Source: Lachnospiraceae bacterium UBA7027 (GTDB lineage Bacteria; Bacillota; Clostridia; Lachnospirales; Lachnospiraceae). From it: 19,650 nt of DNA. Where the stretch lies: positions 1 through 19,650 of the forward strand of contig DLBG01000003.1 of the NCBI GenBank assembly GCA_002494135.1, read 5' to 3'. Below the pieces are notes generated by a model that ran no database searches, had not been told where the DNA came from, and worked only from the letters and a program-made list of their open reading frames with translations. This document shows positions 1 to 8,438 of the stretch, piece by piece (position 1 is the first letter of the stretch; each line of letters opens with the position of its first letter). The translations under genes were made by a program, and so were the position numbers.

Positions 1-531
1 CGGATTATGGAATGGTCAAAGACCAATGTCACCTCCACCTTCCATATCTGCTGGGGTGCGCAGGCGGGCATTTATTATCATTTCGGCCTGAATAAAAGAA
101 TGCTGCCGAAGAAACTGGTCGGCGTTTACAAACATCGCGTCATGAAAAGAAGAGAGCCCCTGGTTCGCGGCTTCGACGATGAGTTCTATGCACCGCACAG
201 CCGTTACACGGAAGTGAGTGCGGAGGATATTCATAACTGTCCAGATTTAATCGTGCTTTCCGAATCCGATGAGGCGGGCATATATCTTTGCATGACGAAA
301 GACGGAAAGCAGATTTTCGTTTTCGGACATTCCGAGTACGACCGTTATACGCTGGATTACGAATATAAACGGGACAAGGACAAGGGACTGAACCCGGATA
401 TCCCGGTCAATTACTATCCGGATGACAACCCGGAGAATAAGCCGTTGCTTCTTTGGAGAAGCCACAGCATGAACCTGTATACGAACTGGTTAAACTACTA
501 CGTATACCAGGTAACACCATACGAACTGTAA
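1..531 (+). CDS. metA: Homoserine O-acyltransferase (MetA family), C-terminal part; 5' end outside window
   Basis: This enzyme acylates the hydroxyl of L-homoserine (succinyl- or acetyl-CoA donor), the first committed step of methionine synthesis in the cytosol. The reading frame is open from base 1, so the start lies upstream. Counting from the Met codon at 7, the catalytic Cys is C15 in HICWGAQAG, and the His/Glu pair is H108/E110 in GHSEYD. The family signatures RGFDDEF, APHSRYTEV and NWLNYYVYQVTPYEL are all present. By alignment with E. coli MetA the window begins near its residue 126, so the residue near 111 known to decide acetyl versus succinyl donor is not visible and the acyl donor cannot be called. 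The protein stops right after TPYEL, a little earlier than E. coli MetA. The next gene follows within 15 bases without a visible terminator, so read-through into it is likely. Family assignment is very secure. Confidence 0.96.
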   Translation, partial: RIMEWSKTNVTSTFHICWGAQAGIYYHFGLNKRMLPKKLVGVYKHRVMKRREPLVRGFDDEFYAPHSRYTEVSAEDIHNCPDLIVLSESDEAGIYLCMTKDGKQIFVFGHSEYDRYTLDYEYKRDKDKGLNPDIPVNYYPDDNPENKPLLLWRSHSMNLYTNWLNYYVYQVTPYEL

Positions 532-546
532 AGCGGGAAAGTGTTT

Positions 547-1506
547 ATGGAACATTTTTTGGTGAAACTGGAAAGAAAATTCGGCAAATACGCAATCCGC
601 AATTTGCCCCTGTATCTGATCATCTGTTACGGATTCGGATACCTGATGAATATTTTTAAGCCGGAATGGATTTACATTGTGAACTTAAATCCCTATGCCA
701 TTCTTCACGGACAGGTCTGGAGACTGGTATCATGGATTCTGGTGCCCGAAGAAACCAGCCTTTTCTTTGCCATCATCGTTTTGTATTTCTATTATTCGCT
801 CGGAAGAACCCTGGAAAAAACGTGGGGCAGTTTTCTGTTTAACGTGTATTTCTTCTCGGGTTTTGTACTGACCATACTCGGTGCATTTCTTCTGCTTGTG
901 TATTTTGAAACCTTCGGAAGCGGTTACGCGCAGTTAATTGATTTTATCTATTCACCGATTATCAAGGAAGCCGTGGGTGTTTCGCAATCATCGGAACTTC
1001 CGTGGCTGATGGGAGGCAGCGCATTCTACGCCTATGTGGCAAGCTGTTTCAGCACTTATCATATCAACCTGTCCATCTTCCTTGCTTTTGCAATCATGTA
1101 TCCGGATATGAAGGTTTACGTGATGTTTGTCATCCCCATCAAGGTAAAGATTATGGGCTTTATCTATGTGGGAATCCTGGTATTCGAAATCGTTTTCGGT
1201 TTCCTGCAGGGCGGCTTCTCACATGGAATACTGCTTTTGGTATCCATCGGAGCGTCCCTTTTGAATACGCTGCTTTTCTTTATCTACACCAAGAAAGGCA
1301 GATACCGTTCGCCGAGGGAGTTAAAGAGACAGCACGATTACAAGGTAAAAATCAAAACGGCAGAGAAGCAGGCGCATCACAAATGTGCCATCTGCGGACA
1401 GACGGAACAGTCCAATCCCAATCTGACATTCCGTTACTGCTCGAAATGCAAGGGCAATTACGAATACTGCGAAGAGCATCTGTTTACGCATAAACACGTG
1501 GAGTAA
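547..1506 (+). CDS. Rhomboid-like multi-pass membrane protein (probable pseudoprotease) with Cys/His zinc-finger-like tail
   Basis: A 319-residue membrane protein with about six hydrophobic segments. Rhomboid-family features are the GQVWRLVSWILVP stretch after the first segment, then YSLGRTLEKTWG leading into the next helices, and a MYPDMKVYVMFVIPIKVK stretch matching the loop of bacterial rhomboids. The catalytic GxSG serine motif is not found in the expected helix, and the late-helix AHxxG pattern is reduced to FSHGILL, so proteolytic activity is doubtful. The C-terminal tail (about residues 278-319) is soluble and holds C280/C283, C298/C301, C308/H311 and an HKH end, which looks like one or two zinc sites. 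I prefer ATG 547, because GGGA at 535-538 sits 8 bases before it; a GTG at 541 in the same frame would be only 2 bases from that site. It lies between metA and a sigma-like gene. Membership of the rhomboid fold is a family-level judgement; the function is unknown. Confidence 0.72.
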   Translation: MEHFLVKLERKFGKYAIRNLPLYLIICYGFGYLMNIFKPEWIYIVNLNPYAILHGQVWRLVSWILVPEETSLFFAIIVLYFYYSLGRTLEKTWGSFLFNVYFFSGFVLTILGAFLLLVYFETFGSGYAQLIDFIYSPIIKEAVGVSQSSELPWLMGGSAFYAYVASCFSTYHINLSIFLAFAIMYPDMKVYVMFVIPIKVKIMGFIYVGILVFEIVFGFLQGGFSHGILLLVSIGASLLNTLLFFIYTKKGRYRSPRELKRQHDYKVKIKTAEKQAHHKCAICGQTEQSNPNLTFRYCSKCKGNYEYCEEHLFTHKHVE

Positions 1507-1511
1507 GTTTC

Positions 1512-2063
1512 ATGAATGACGAAGAAAAAAACTATCTGGATTTTTATCTTGAAGAGCTTGAAGGAATAAAATCTTATACGGAAGAAGAAAAGAAAGATCT
1601 GCTTGTAAAGGCCATGAGCGGCGACAAGCGGGCGAAGAATGATTATATTTCCGCAAACCTGATCCGTGTTACCGAGCTTGCGCGACTTTATGTAAACCAG
1701 GGCGTGCCGCTGGATGATTTAATCGGGGAAGGCAACGTGGCACTTGCTTCCTCCATGGATGTCGTGGAACAGGAAGAAGACGCAAGCGAAGCGGAAGAGA
1801 TGATTGTTTCCATGATCATGAAGGCCATGGAAGAATTAATCGCCGATGATGCACATTCGAAGGATGCGTTCGAAGAGTGGGCCGAAAAAGCCAATGAAGT
1901 TTTGGACAAGGCAAGGGAATTGTCGGAAGATTACCTTCGTAAAATCACCATACAGGAACTTTGCGAAGAAGCGGGATATACGGAAGAATTCGTACGGGAC
2001 GTGATGGACGTTACCGGCGGAGGCATAGAATTCATTGACATGACGGGCGAAAAGAATGAGTGA
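1512..2063 (+). CDS. Shortened sigma-70-like protein (region 2 N-terminal half plus region-3-like helix pair)
   Basis: A 183-residue, very acidic soluble protein. Residues about 30-78 resemble sigma-70 regions 1.2-2.2: a YTEEEKKDLLVKAMSGDKRA stretch, then NDYISANLIRVTELARLYVN and GVPLDDLIGEGNVAL, the last matching the typical LxDLIQEGNxGL helix that contacts the RNA polymerase beta' clamp. The following part, where regions 2.3-2.4 should carry aromatic and basic residues for melting and reading the -10 element, is instead Glu/Asp-rich (EQEEDASEAEEM). A later stretch, ITIQELCEEAGYTEEFVRDVM, resembles the sigma region 3 helix pair. No region 4 is present. It probably cannot direct promoter recognition alone; it might bind core polymerase or be a repurposed scaffold (inference). 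GGAG at 1500-1503 inside the previous stop region is 8 bases before the ATG. It overlaps the next gene by 8 bases. Confidence 0.68.
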   Translation: MNDEEKNYLDFYLEELEGIKSYTEEEKKDLLVKAMSGDKRAKNDYISANLIRVTELARLYVNQGVPLDDLIGEGNVALASSMDVVEQEEDASEAEEMIVSMIMKAMEELIADDAHSKDAFEEWAEKANEVLDKARELSEDYLRKITIQELCEEAGYTEEFVRDVMDVTGGGIEFIDMTGEKNE

Positions 2064-2478
2064 TACGTTGGACCGATCCTTTAAATACGCCATGCAGGAT
2101 ACGAACCGGATTTACATCGGCGGCCGCATGACCTATCAGGAAATGATTACTTGGGACGAGGTCCCGTTTAAAATCAAAACCATCGTGAACAAGCATTTTA
2201 TTCCCGATGCAAAGGAAAGCGATATCACGTTTGCAAAGCATTTTGAAACGCTTTCGAAGGATTCCTTTCTCTTTCAGATTTGTAAAACCCTGAAAATGAA
2301 AGTGAAAGTGGACATCCCTTATACCGCGAAAACAAAGAGCGGCGAAACCGTCCGTTTCAAAAGCGAAGTCATGAAGATCGAAGATTATCTGGATTATATT
2401 GCGGGGGAACATCCTGAGGGTATCGTCACCGAGGAAATTTCATTTTCAAAACTTGCGGTACTTGTGTTTAACACCTGA
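2056..2478 (+). CDS. Uncharacterised 140-residue soluble protein
   Basis: I do not recognise this family. The product is 140 residues, has no signal peptide or membrane segment, and mixes predicted helices (N-terminal half) with strand-like stretches (MKVKVDIPYTA, TVRFKSEVM, ISFSKLAVLVF), so a small alpha/beta cytosolic fold is likely. It holds one Cys and no obvious catalytic motif. Its ATG lies inside the end of the sigma-like gene, overlapping by 8 bases in a different frame, which implies translational coupling and a shared function with that gene (inference). No strong ribosome binding site is visible, consistent with coupling. The 57 bases after its stop lead to the GGDEF/EAL gene. Confidence 0.75.
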   Translation: MSDTLDRSFKYAMQDTNRIYIGGRMTYQEMITWDEVPFKIKTIVNKHFIPDAKESDITFAKHFETLSKDSFLFQICKTLKMKVKVDIPYTAKTKSGETVRFKSEVMKIEDYLDYIAGEHPEGIVTEEISFSKLAVLVFNT

Positions 2479-2516
2479 CGCAGAGGGTTTCTAAAGAAAT
2501 TTACTACGAAAGAAAT

Positions 2517-2526
2517 AGCAGGAAGG
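2517..2526 (+). promoter_or_regulatory. Ribosome binding site for the GGDEF/EAL gene
   Basis: AGCAGGAAGG contains AGGAAGG ending 9 bases before ATG 2536. This supports the chosen start, although the first 35 residues of the protein are a charged, low-complexity stretch. Confidence 0.6.
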
Positions 2527-2535
2527 TTACGTGGA

Positions 2536-5406
2536 ATGGGGAACAGCGAAAACGAAAAGAAGGGGGCATCGCCCTTTCTGTCGAATCCGCCGGCTGACAG
2601 TTTAAGCGAACGCGGGGAAAAGAAAAAGAAAGAAGAGAAGACGGGTATCCAGCGGGTTCGATATCTTTTGATTATTGAAAACATCATTATGGTGCTTGCC
2701 TTTGGCCTGTTTATTGTATCGTATTACAACTTTCAGAGCTTTGGGGGATTCGGTGTATTTCTGATTATCCTTCTGGGCATTGCCGTGCTGCTTTTATGCG
2801 TCGGCATCAGCCTCTTTGTCAAAATCATCAAAACACTCGGACGAAAAGATTTACCCATTTATCAGAATATCGAAGATGAAAACATCGATCCGGAAACGGG
2901 TCTTTATTACTATGACATTTTTGCCGAAGAAGTGGAAGACGCCATGCAGATTTCCCTGATGAATTGCTATCTGGCATCCTTCCAGCTGGAAGGTTTCGAA
3001 CATTTGCGTCATTTCGTCGGCTTCCAGAAAGCCACCGATACCATGATGGAGATCGGAGAAGTGCTTCGAAACAACGGCGCGGAAATGATGGGTCACAGAG
3101 TCATCTGCGGTACCAGATCCAACCACGAATTCATGCTCTTTATTTCCGAATGTGAGGACGTAAAGGAAGTCCGCAGATTTTTAAATAAAATCATGAATGA
3201 GATCAATGTGATTCTGCTTCGTCTGCCGACGGCGGAAACCTTTACCGCATACTGCGGGTTTGCCTGCTATGACACGCATGCAAAGTCCTTTGAGGAACTT
3301 GTAAAATACACGGGATTCGCCGTTACCGAAGCCGGTATGTTCCACAAGGTGGAGCCTCACATTTTCTCCCCCGATGCATACAAACGTCAGGAGACCGAAT
3401 ATTTAAAGGACGACAAGCTTCGTAAAATCCTTGACAACAACGAACTGTCCTATAATTTTCAGCCGATTGTAAGCGCAAAGACCGGTAAGATTTTTGCTTA
3501 TGAGGCACTGATGCGTACGAGAAAGGAAATCGGTCTCGAACCCACCGACGTTCTGGAACTGGCGGCACGTCAGGACCGTCTGTACGAAGTGGAGCATTAT
3601 ACGTTCTTCAACGTTATCAAAATCATGCAGGAGCATGCGGATACCTTTGAAGACAGAAGACTGTTCTTAAACAGTATTCCCACCGTAATCATCAAGGAAG
3701 GCGAATTCGACGAACTTCTCGAAAAATACAGAGACGTTATGAAGCACCTTGTAATTGAGATTACCGAGAACGGCATGCAGTCCGAAGAGTCCTGTCAGGT
3801 TGTTCACAAGTATATGAAAAAATCCGGCTGTGAGCTGGCACTTGACGACTACGGAACCGGATATTCGAACGCGACGACGCTTCTTAACAACTCGCCGCAT
3901 TATTTAAAACTCGATCATTCCATGATTATGGGTATCGATTCCGACTTAAAGAAACAGCACTTAGTTTCGAATTACATCAATTTTGCAAAGAATCATAACA
4001 TGATGATTCTTGCGGAAGGCGTTGAAACGGCGGAAGAACTGCAGATGGTAATCCAGCTCGGTTGCCATTTGATTCAGGGATTTTATACCGCACGTCCCAA
4101 TGCGGAGATTCTCGATTCGATTCCCAAAAACATCGAGGAAGAGATTCTCGCCATTAACTTAAAACTTGCAAAACTTGCCGTGGAAAGCAAAGTTTACGAG
4201 GCATCCAATTACGACAATATTTCGCTGATTTCCCTGGCCCTTGATTATTATTCGCAGATTCATATCAAGGAGTCCGCGGTGCGCATCGTCGGAGACAAGA
4301 ACAGGGAAGTTTCCATGGAAATCCGCGTCGAAGACAACATAAAGACCAATATTTCCATCCGTGATGTCAAGATGAGAGGCCGTCAGAACCCGGTTATCTG
4401 GATCGGAGAGAATTCCCAGGTGATTTTAAATCTCGAAGGAGACAACCATTTCTACTTCGAAGGAATCCGTGTTCCGAAGTCTTCCAAGCTGATTGTGCAG
4501 GGTTCCGGTAACTTAACGGTTCATGTAGACCATAACAACGGTATCGGTATCGGTAATTCCTTATCCGATCCGTACGGAAGCATTCTCTTTGAGCAGGAGG
4601 GAAGAGTTCGTATCGAGAGCAACTCCGATACGGCAATCGGCATCGGCGGTATTTTTGCGGATGAAAGCAGCGAAATCAAGCTTTCTTCCGGTAACTTTGA
4701 AATCCTCGCAAACGGTTCCAAATCCGTCGGCATCGGTTCCATGGAAGGATATACCAGAATTATTCTGGATCACTGTCATATCAGTATTTACGCATCCGGT
4801 GCGGACACCGTGGGTATCGGTACGTTCGGCGGCAAGGTGGATATTTCCTCGATTGCGGATATTGAACTTGAGGTATCGGGCAGCAATGCAACCGGTATCG
4901 GCTGTCTTTATGACAGAGACGGAAAAATCGACATCAACGACGGTATTGTATCCTGTACAAACCACTGTATGGACGGAACCGGAATCGGTTCGAGAAACGG
5001 TAACATGGATATCCAGATTTTCGGCGAGGAAGTCTTTGTTTACTGCGAAGGCAGCGAGGTCTGCGGTATCGGTAACTATCGCGGCGGCGGTAATTTGAAC
5101 ATTCATTCCAGCTCCATCATTAAGGTGGCACTGCTTGCGGCATCGCCGGTAGCACTCGGCGGTATCAAGGGCCGTCTGGAGATTACCGGCGGAAATATTT
5201 ATGCCGATATGGAAGGCTGTCCTCAACCCGTAAATGCGTTTAATGTACCCGTTTACCACAGGGAAATCGAGGGAGCGGATTTATATATCAAGAAGATTGA
5301 AACCGAGCAGGGCAACTACCAGTACATTGCTCCGTCCACCAACCGTTTTGACAATCTTCATATCTTCCTTCCCAAAGAATGTAAGGAGACCAATTTAATC
5401 ATATGA
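2536..5406 (+). CDS. Membrane-anchored degenerate-GGDEF/EAL cyclic-di-GMP phosphodiesterase with C-terminal GIG-repeat beta-helix
   Basis: A 956-residue protein. Residues 1-40 are charged; two membrane segments (about 43-64 and 71-97) are joined by a very short loop, so both ends should face the cytosol. A GGDEF-like domain (about 115-270) carries SNHEF at 195-199 instead of GGDEF, so cyclase activity is unlikely. The EAL domain (about 300-540) keeps the expected catalytic set: E323 in YEALMR, N379, E408 and E411 in EITEN, D437/D438 in DDYGTGYS, K458 and D460, E494 and E497 in AEGVET, Q514 in QGF. It is therefore likely an active phosphodiesterase hydrolysing cyclic-di-GMP. From about residue 590 the protein becomes strand-rich, and from 669 to about 880 it has eight GIG-type turns 27-31 residues apart, typical of a right-handed beta-helix usually seen in surface proteins. 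Here nothing would export it. The stop overlaps the next ATG by 4 bases. Confidence 0.88.
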   Translation: MGNSENEKKGASPFLSNPPADSLSERGEKKKKEEKTGIQRVRYLLIIENIIMVLAFGLFIVSYYNFQSFGGFGVFLIILLGIAVLLLCVGISLFVKIIKTLGRKDLPIYQNIEDENIDPETGLYYYDIFAEEVEDAMQISLMNCYLASFQLEGFEHLRHFVGFQKATDTMMEIGEVLRNNGAEMMGHRVICGTRSNHEFMLFISECEDVKEVRRFLNKIMNEINVILLRLPTAETFTAYCGFACYDTHAKSFEELVKYTGFAVTEAGMFHKVEPHIFSPDAYKRQETEYLKDDKLRKILDNNELSYNFQPIVSAKTGKIFAYEALMRTRKEIGLEPTDVLELAARQDRLYEVEHYTFFNVIKIMQEHADTFEDRRLFLNSIPTVIIKEGEFDELLEKYRDVMKHLVIEITENGMQSEESCQVVHKYMKKSGCELALDDYGTGYSNATTLLNNSPHYLKLDHSMIMGIDSDLKKQHLVSNYINFAKNHNMMILAEGVETAEELQMVIQLGCHLIQGFYTARPNAEILDSIPKNIEEEILAINLKLAKLAVESKVYEASNYDNISLISLALDYYSQIHIKESAVRIVGDKNREVSMEIRVEDNIKTNISIRDVKMRGRQNPVIWIGENSQVILNLEGDNHFYFEGIRVPKSSKLIVQGSGNLTVHVDHNNGIGIGNSLSDPYGSILFEQEGRVRIESNSDTAIGIGGIFADESSEIKLSSGNFEILANGSKSVGIGSMEGYTRIILDHCHISIYASGADTVGIGTFGGKVDISSIADIELEVSGSNATGIGCLYDRDGKIDINDGIVSCTNHCMDGTGIGSRNGNMDIQIFGEEVFVYCEGSEVCGIGNYRGGGNLNIHSSSIIKVALLAASPVALGGIKGRLEITGGNIYADMEGCPQPVNAFNVPVYHREIEGADLYIKKIETEQGNYQYIAPSTNRFDNLHIFLPKECKETNLII
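4540..5166 (+). repeat. Protein-level GIG repeats (predicted beta-helix coils)
   Basis: Eight diverged repeats sit within the EAL gene. Each ends in GIG (the last is GGI), with the first Gly of each at residues 671, 702, 732, 760, 787, 816, 844 and 875, giving a period of 27-31 residues. Between turns the pattern is alternating hydrophobic strands followed by a glycine turn. At DNA level the copies share ggtatcggt-like or catcggt-like cores but are otherwise diverged, so this is an old protein repeat rather than a recent tandem duplication. Confidence 0.8.
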
Positions 5407-8330
5407 CAAAATCTGTAAACAACATTCCCGACACTTATGAAATATTGGATGAACACTTCAGTACGGACCTAAACTCCGTACTGATGCTTTTAAGGCACAA
5501 AAAAACGAAGGCAAGAGTTGCCTTAATTTCAAACGATGACGAGAACAAAGTTTTCTCCATCGCCTTTCGTACTCCCGTGGATGATTCCACCGGAGTGCCT
5601 CACATTATCGAACATACCGTTCTGTGCGGTTCCGACGAATTCCCGCTGAAGGATCCGTTTGTGGAACTGGCAAAGGGATCGCTAAATACATTCTTAAATG
5701 CCATGACCTTTCCGGATAAAACCGTCTATCCCGTGGCAAGCTGCAACGACAAGGATTTCCAGAATCTGATGCATGTCTATCTGGATGCGGTTTTTCGCCC
5801 CAACATCTACAAACACAAAGAGATTTTCATGCAGGAAGGCTGGCACTATGAGATGGAATCCGAAGATTCCGAACTTCGCTTAAACGGTGTCGTTTATTCC
5901 GAAATGAAGGGAGCTTTCTCGTCACCGGACGATGTAATCGACCGTCAGATTTATACCGCTCTGTTTCCCGATATCACCTACGCAAAGGAGTCAGGCGGAG
6001 ATCCGGATTATATTCCGACGCTTACGTATGAAGACTTTTTAAATTTCCACAGAAGATATTATCATCCCACCAACAGCTATATTTACCTGTACGGAAATAT
6101 GGACATGGGAGAGAAGTTAAAATACATCGACGAAGCATATTTATCCAACTACGAATGTCAGACAATCGACTCCGAAATCCGGCTGCAGAAACCGTTCGAA
6201 AAACGTGTGGAGAAAGAGGTCTTTCTTCCCGTAACCACAAAGGAAGAGGAAGAGGACGGAACCATCCTTACCTACAATGTCTGCATGGGAGAGAACAGTG
6301 ATCCCGAGATGTATTTTGCATCCAGAATTCTTGATTATGCCATTTGTTCCGCACCCGGGGCACCGTTAAAAACGGCTCTTATCGACAAGGGAATCGGAAA
6401 GGATGTGTATTCTTCGTATGAGAACGGCATCCGTCAGCAGTGCTTCAGTATTGTGGCAAGGGATACGGATGTTTCCAGAAAAGAAGAATTCTTAGACACA
6501 ATCCGTGAAGTGCTCGAAGGAATCGTGGAAAACGGATTTAACGAAAGAGCACTCCGGGCAGCTGTAAGCCGCTTGGAATTCAGCTTCCGCGAATCGGATT
6601 TCGGCTCTTATCCCAAGGGACTCGTATACGGCCTTCAGATGCTCGACAGCTGGTTATATGATGATGCAAAGCCTTTTCTTCACCTGGAAGTGGAAGAGAC
6701 CTTTAAGAAGCTGAAAGAGAATATCTCCACCGGATATTATGAGAAACTGGTAAAGGATTATCTGCTTGATAATCCGCACTGCGCCGTGGTGATTGGTATT
6801 CCCAGGGCCGGTCTTGCGCTGAAAAAAGAAGAGGAATTAAAACAAAAGCTCAAAGCGTACCGGGATTCTCTTTCCGATGAAGAGATTCGCGCCATTGTAA
6901 AACAGACGAAGGATTTAAAAATCTATCAGGAGACCCCCGATTCCGAAGAGGCGCTTGCGAGCATTCCCCTTCTGGAACGTGAGGATTTAAGAAAAGAGAT
7001 TTCTCCGCTTTACAACGAAGAGAGAACGGCAGACGGCTCCAGGGTTCTTTTGCATGATATTTTCACCAACGGAATCGCATACATTTCGGTTTCGTTTGAT
7101 ACCGTAAATCTGCCTTACCGGCTGTATCCTTACATGTCCATGCTTCGCCACGTACTGGGACTGATGGATACGAAGAGTTACAAATATTCCGTTCTGGTGA
7201 ACGAAACCGATCTTTATACCGGCTCCGTGATTTCGGACTTAAGCCTAGATTATGATTATGAGAAAAAAGAGCCGGTGCTGTATTATGATTTCCGGACAAA
7301 GGTTCTTTATGAGAACATTCCGAAGGCATTTGAACTGGTTCGTGAGATCCTTTTCACCACGGTACTGGATGATAAGAAACGTCTGCATGAAATCATCGGT
7401 GAAATCCGCTCCAGAAGCGAAGCTTCCGCAAATTCTTCCGGGCATCTGATTTCCATGGGAAGAGTACGTTCGTATTTCTCCGAGGGCGGAATGATTGCAG
7501 AACTGATCGGCGGTGTCGGTTTCTTACGTTTTATACAGGACATTGACAATCACTTTGACGAAAAGGCGGATGAACTGATTGCGGGCATGAAGGAAGCGGC
7601 AAAGTTCGTGCTTCGCCCGGAAAATATGATGCTCGACATCATTTCTCCGAAGGGAAAATGCGAAGAAATCGAAAAGGAATTTGTTGCACTGAAAGAATTT
7701 GCATGTACGGATGCATTTGTTCCCGAAGAAAAGAGAAAGGAATTTGTGACTCCGGTTCAGAGAAACGAAGGTTTCTCCACCTCCGGAGACGTGCAGTATG
7801 TCTGCAAGGGCGGCAATGCCGGAGATTTTACCTACACGGGTGCCTACCGCGTGCTGCATACCATTCTCGGATATGATTATCTGTGGATGAATGTGCGTGT
7901 GAAAGGCGGCGCATACGGCTGTATGTCCACCTTTGTCCGTTCCGGTGACATGTGCTTTGTTTCTTACCGCGATCCGAACTTAAAAGAAACACTGAAGATT
8001 TTCGATGAGGTTCCTTCCTATATCGAAAACTTTAAAGCGGATGAAAGACTGATGACCAAATACATTATCGGTACGCTGTCCGATGAGGATATTCCGAGAA
8101 CTCCCGCCATGTCGGGAAGCCGCAGCCTGAAAGCGTACCGCAACCGGATTGACGAACAGATGCTGCAAAAAGAAAGAGACGAGATGTTAAACTGCACGGC
8201 GGAAGATATCAGGAAACTTGCTCCCGAAGTCAGAAAAGTTCTTTCGCAGAACAATATCTGCGTGGTCGGTTCCCAGTCTCTGGTGGAGGACGCAAAAGAC
8301 ATCTTTTTATCCGTCGAAACCATCATTTAA
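5403..8330 (+). CDS. M16C-family zinc metallopeptidase (PreP/Cym1-like, insulinase superfamily)
   Basis: A 975-residue protein, the usual size for the one-chain M16C group that folds into two halves closing around peptide substrates. The inverted zinc motif HxxEH is H67-I-I-E70-H71 in GVPHIIEHTVLCGS, and the third zinc ligand is E167 in GVVYSEMKGAF. The conserved Arg/Tyr pair of the second half is R832/Y838 in RVKGGAYG. The stretches LKDPFVELAKGSLNTFLNAM and FPDKTVYPVAS are typical of the family. No signal peptide is present, so it should degrade short peptides in the cytosol. The start overlaps the stop of the EAL gene (ATGA), showing coupling. Whether it processes anything linked to the neighbouring rhomboid-like protein or EAL protein is open. 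It ends 123 bases before the next gene. Assignment is secure; the substrate is unknown. Confidence 0.95.
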   Translation: MTKSVNNIPDTYEILDEHFSTDLNSVLMLLRHKKTKARVALISNDDENKVFSIAFRTPVDDSTGVPHIIEHTVLCGSDEFPLKDPFVELAKGSLNTFLNAMTFPDKTVYPVASCNDKDFQNLMHVYLDAVFRPNIYKHKEIFMQEGWHYEMESEDSELRLNGVVYSEMKGAFSSPDDVIDRQIYTALFPDITYAKESGGDPDYIPTLTYEDFLNFHRRYYHPTNSYIYLYGNMDMGEKLKYIDEAYLSNYECQTIDSEIRLQKPFEKRVEKEVFLPVTTKEEEEDGTILTYNVCMGENSDPEMYFASRILDYAICSAPGAPLKTALIDKGIGKDVYSSYENGIRQQCFSIVARDTDVSRKEEFLDTIREVLEGIVENGFNERALRAAVSRLEFSFRESDFGSYPKGLVYGLQMLDSWLYDDAKPFLHLEVEETFKKLKENISTGYYEKLVKDYLLDNPHCAVVIGIPRAGLALKKEEELKQKLKAYRDSLSDEEIRAIVKQTKDLKIYQETPDSEEALASIPLLEREDLRKEISPLYNEERTADGSRVLLHDIFTNGIAYISVSFDTVNLPYRLYPYMSMLRHVLGLMDTKSYKYSVLVNETDLYTGSVISDLSLDYDYEKKEPVLYYDFRTKVLYENIPKAFELVREILFTTVLDDKKRLHEIIGEIRSRSEASANSSGHLISMGRVRSYFSEGGMIAELIGGVGFLRFIQDIDNHFDEKADELIAGMKEAAKFVLRPENMMLDIISPKGKCEEIEKEFVALKEFACTDAFVPEEKRKEFVTPVQRNEGFSTSGDVQYVCKGGNAGDFTYTGAYRVLHTILGYDYLWMNVRVKGGAYGCMSTFVRSGDMCFVSYRDPNLKETLKIFDEVPSYIENFKADERLMTKYIIGTLSDEDIPRTPAMSGSRSLKAYRNRIDEQMLQKERDEMLNCTAEDIRKLAPEVRKVLSQNNICVVGSQSLVEDAKDIFLSVETII

Positions 8331-8438
8331 AATTTTTTAAAATAGAATCCATAAAAATCCTTCCTGCGATTCGTATCTATATCAGAAGCGCACAAAGCAA
8401 AAGCTTGAAAGTGTGAGAATCTGAAAAGTTTGGAATCT

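Noticed and set aside
1002..1493. Second + strand open frame of 163 codons inside the rhomboid-like gene
   Set aside because: It is an out-of-frame shadow. The product has no recognisable domain and the rhomboid-like frame has coherent membrane segments and a Cys/His tail.
4561..5259. Long open frame on the - strand (232 codons) opposite the GIG-repeat region
   Set aside because: It lies entirely antisense to the well-supported EAL/beta-helix gene, lacks a plausible ribosome binding site and is best explained by repeat-driven codon bias that avoids antisense stops.
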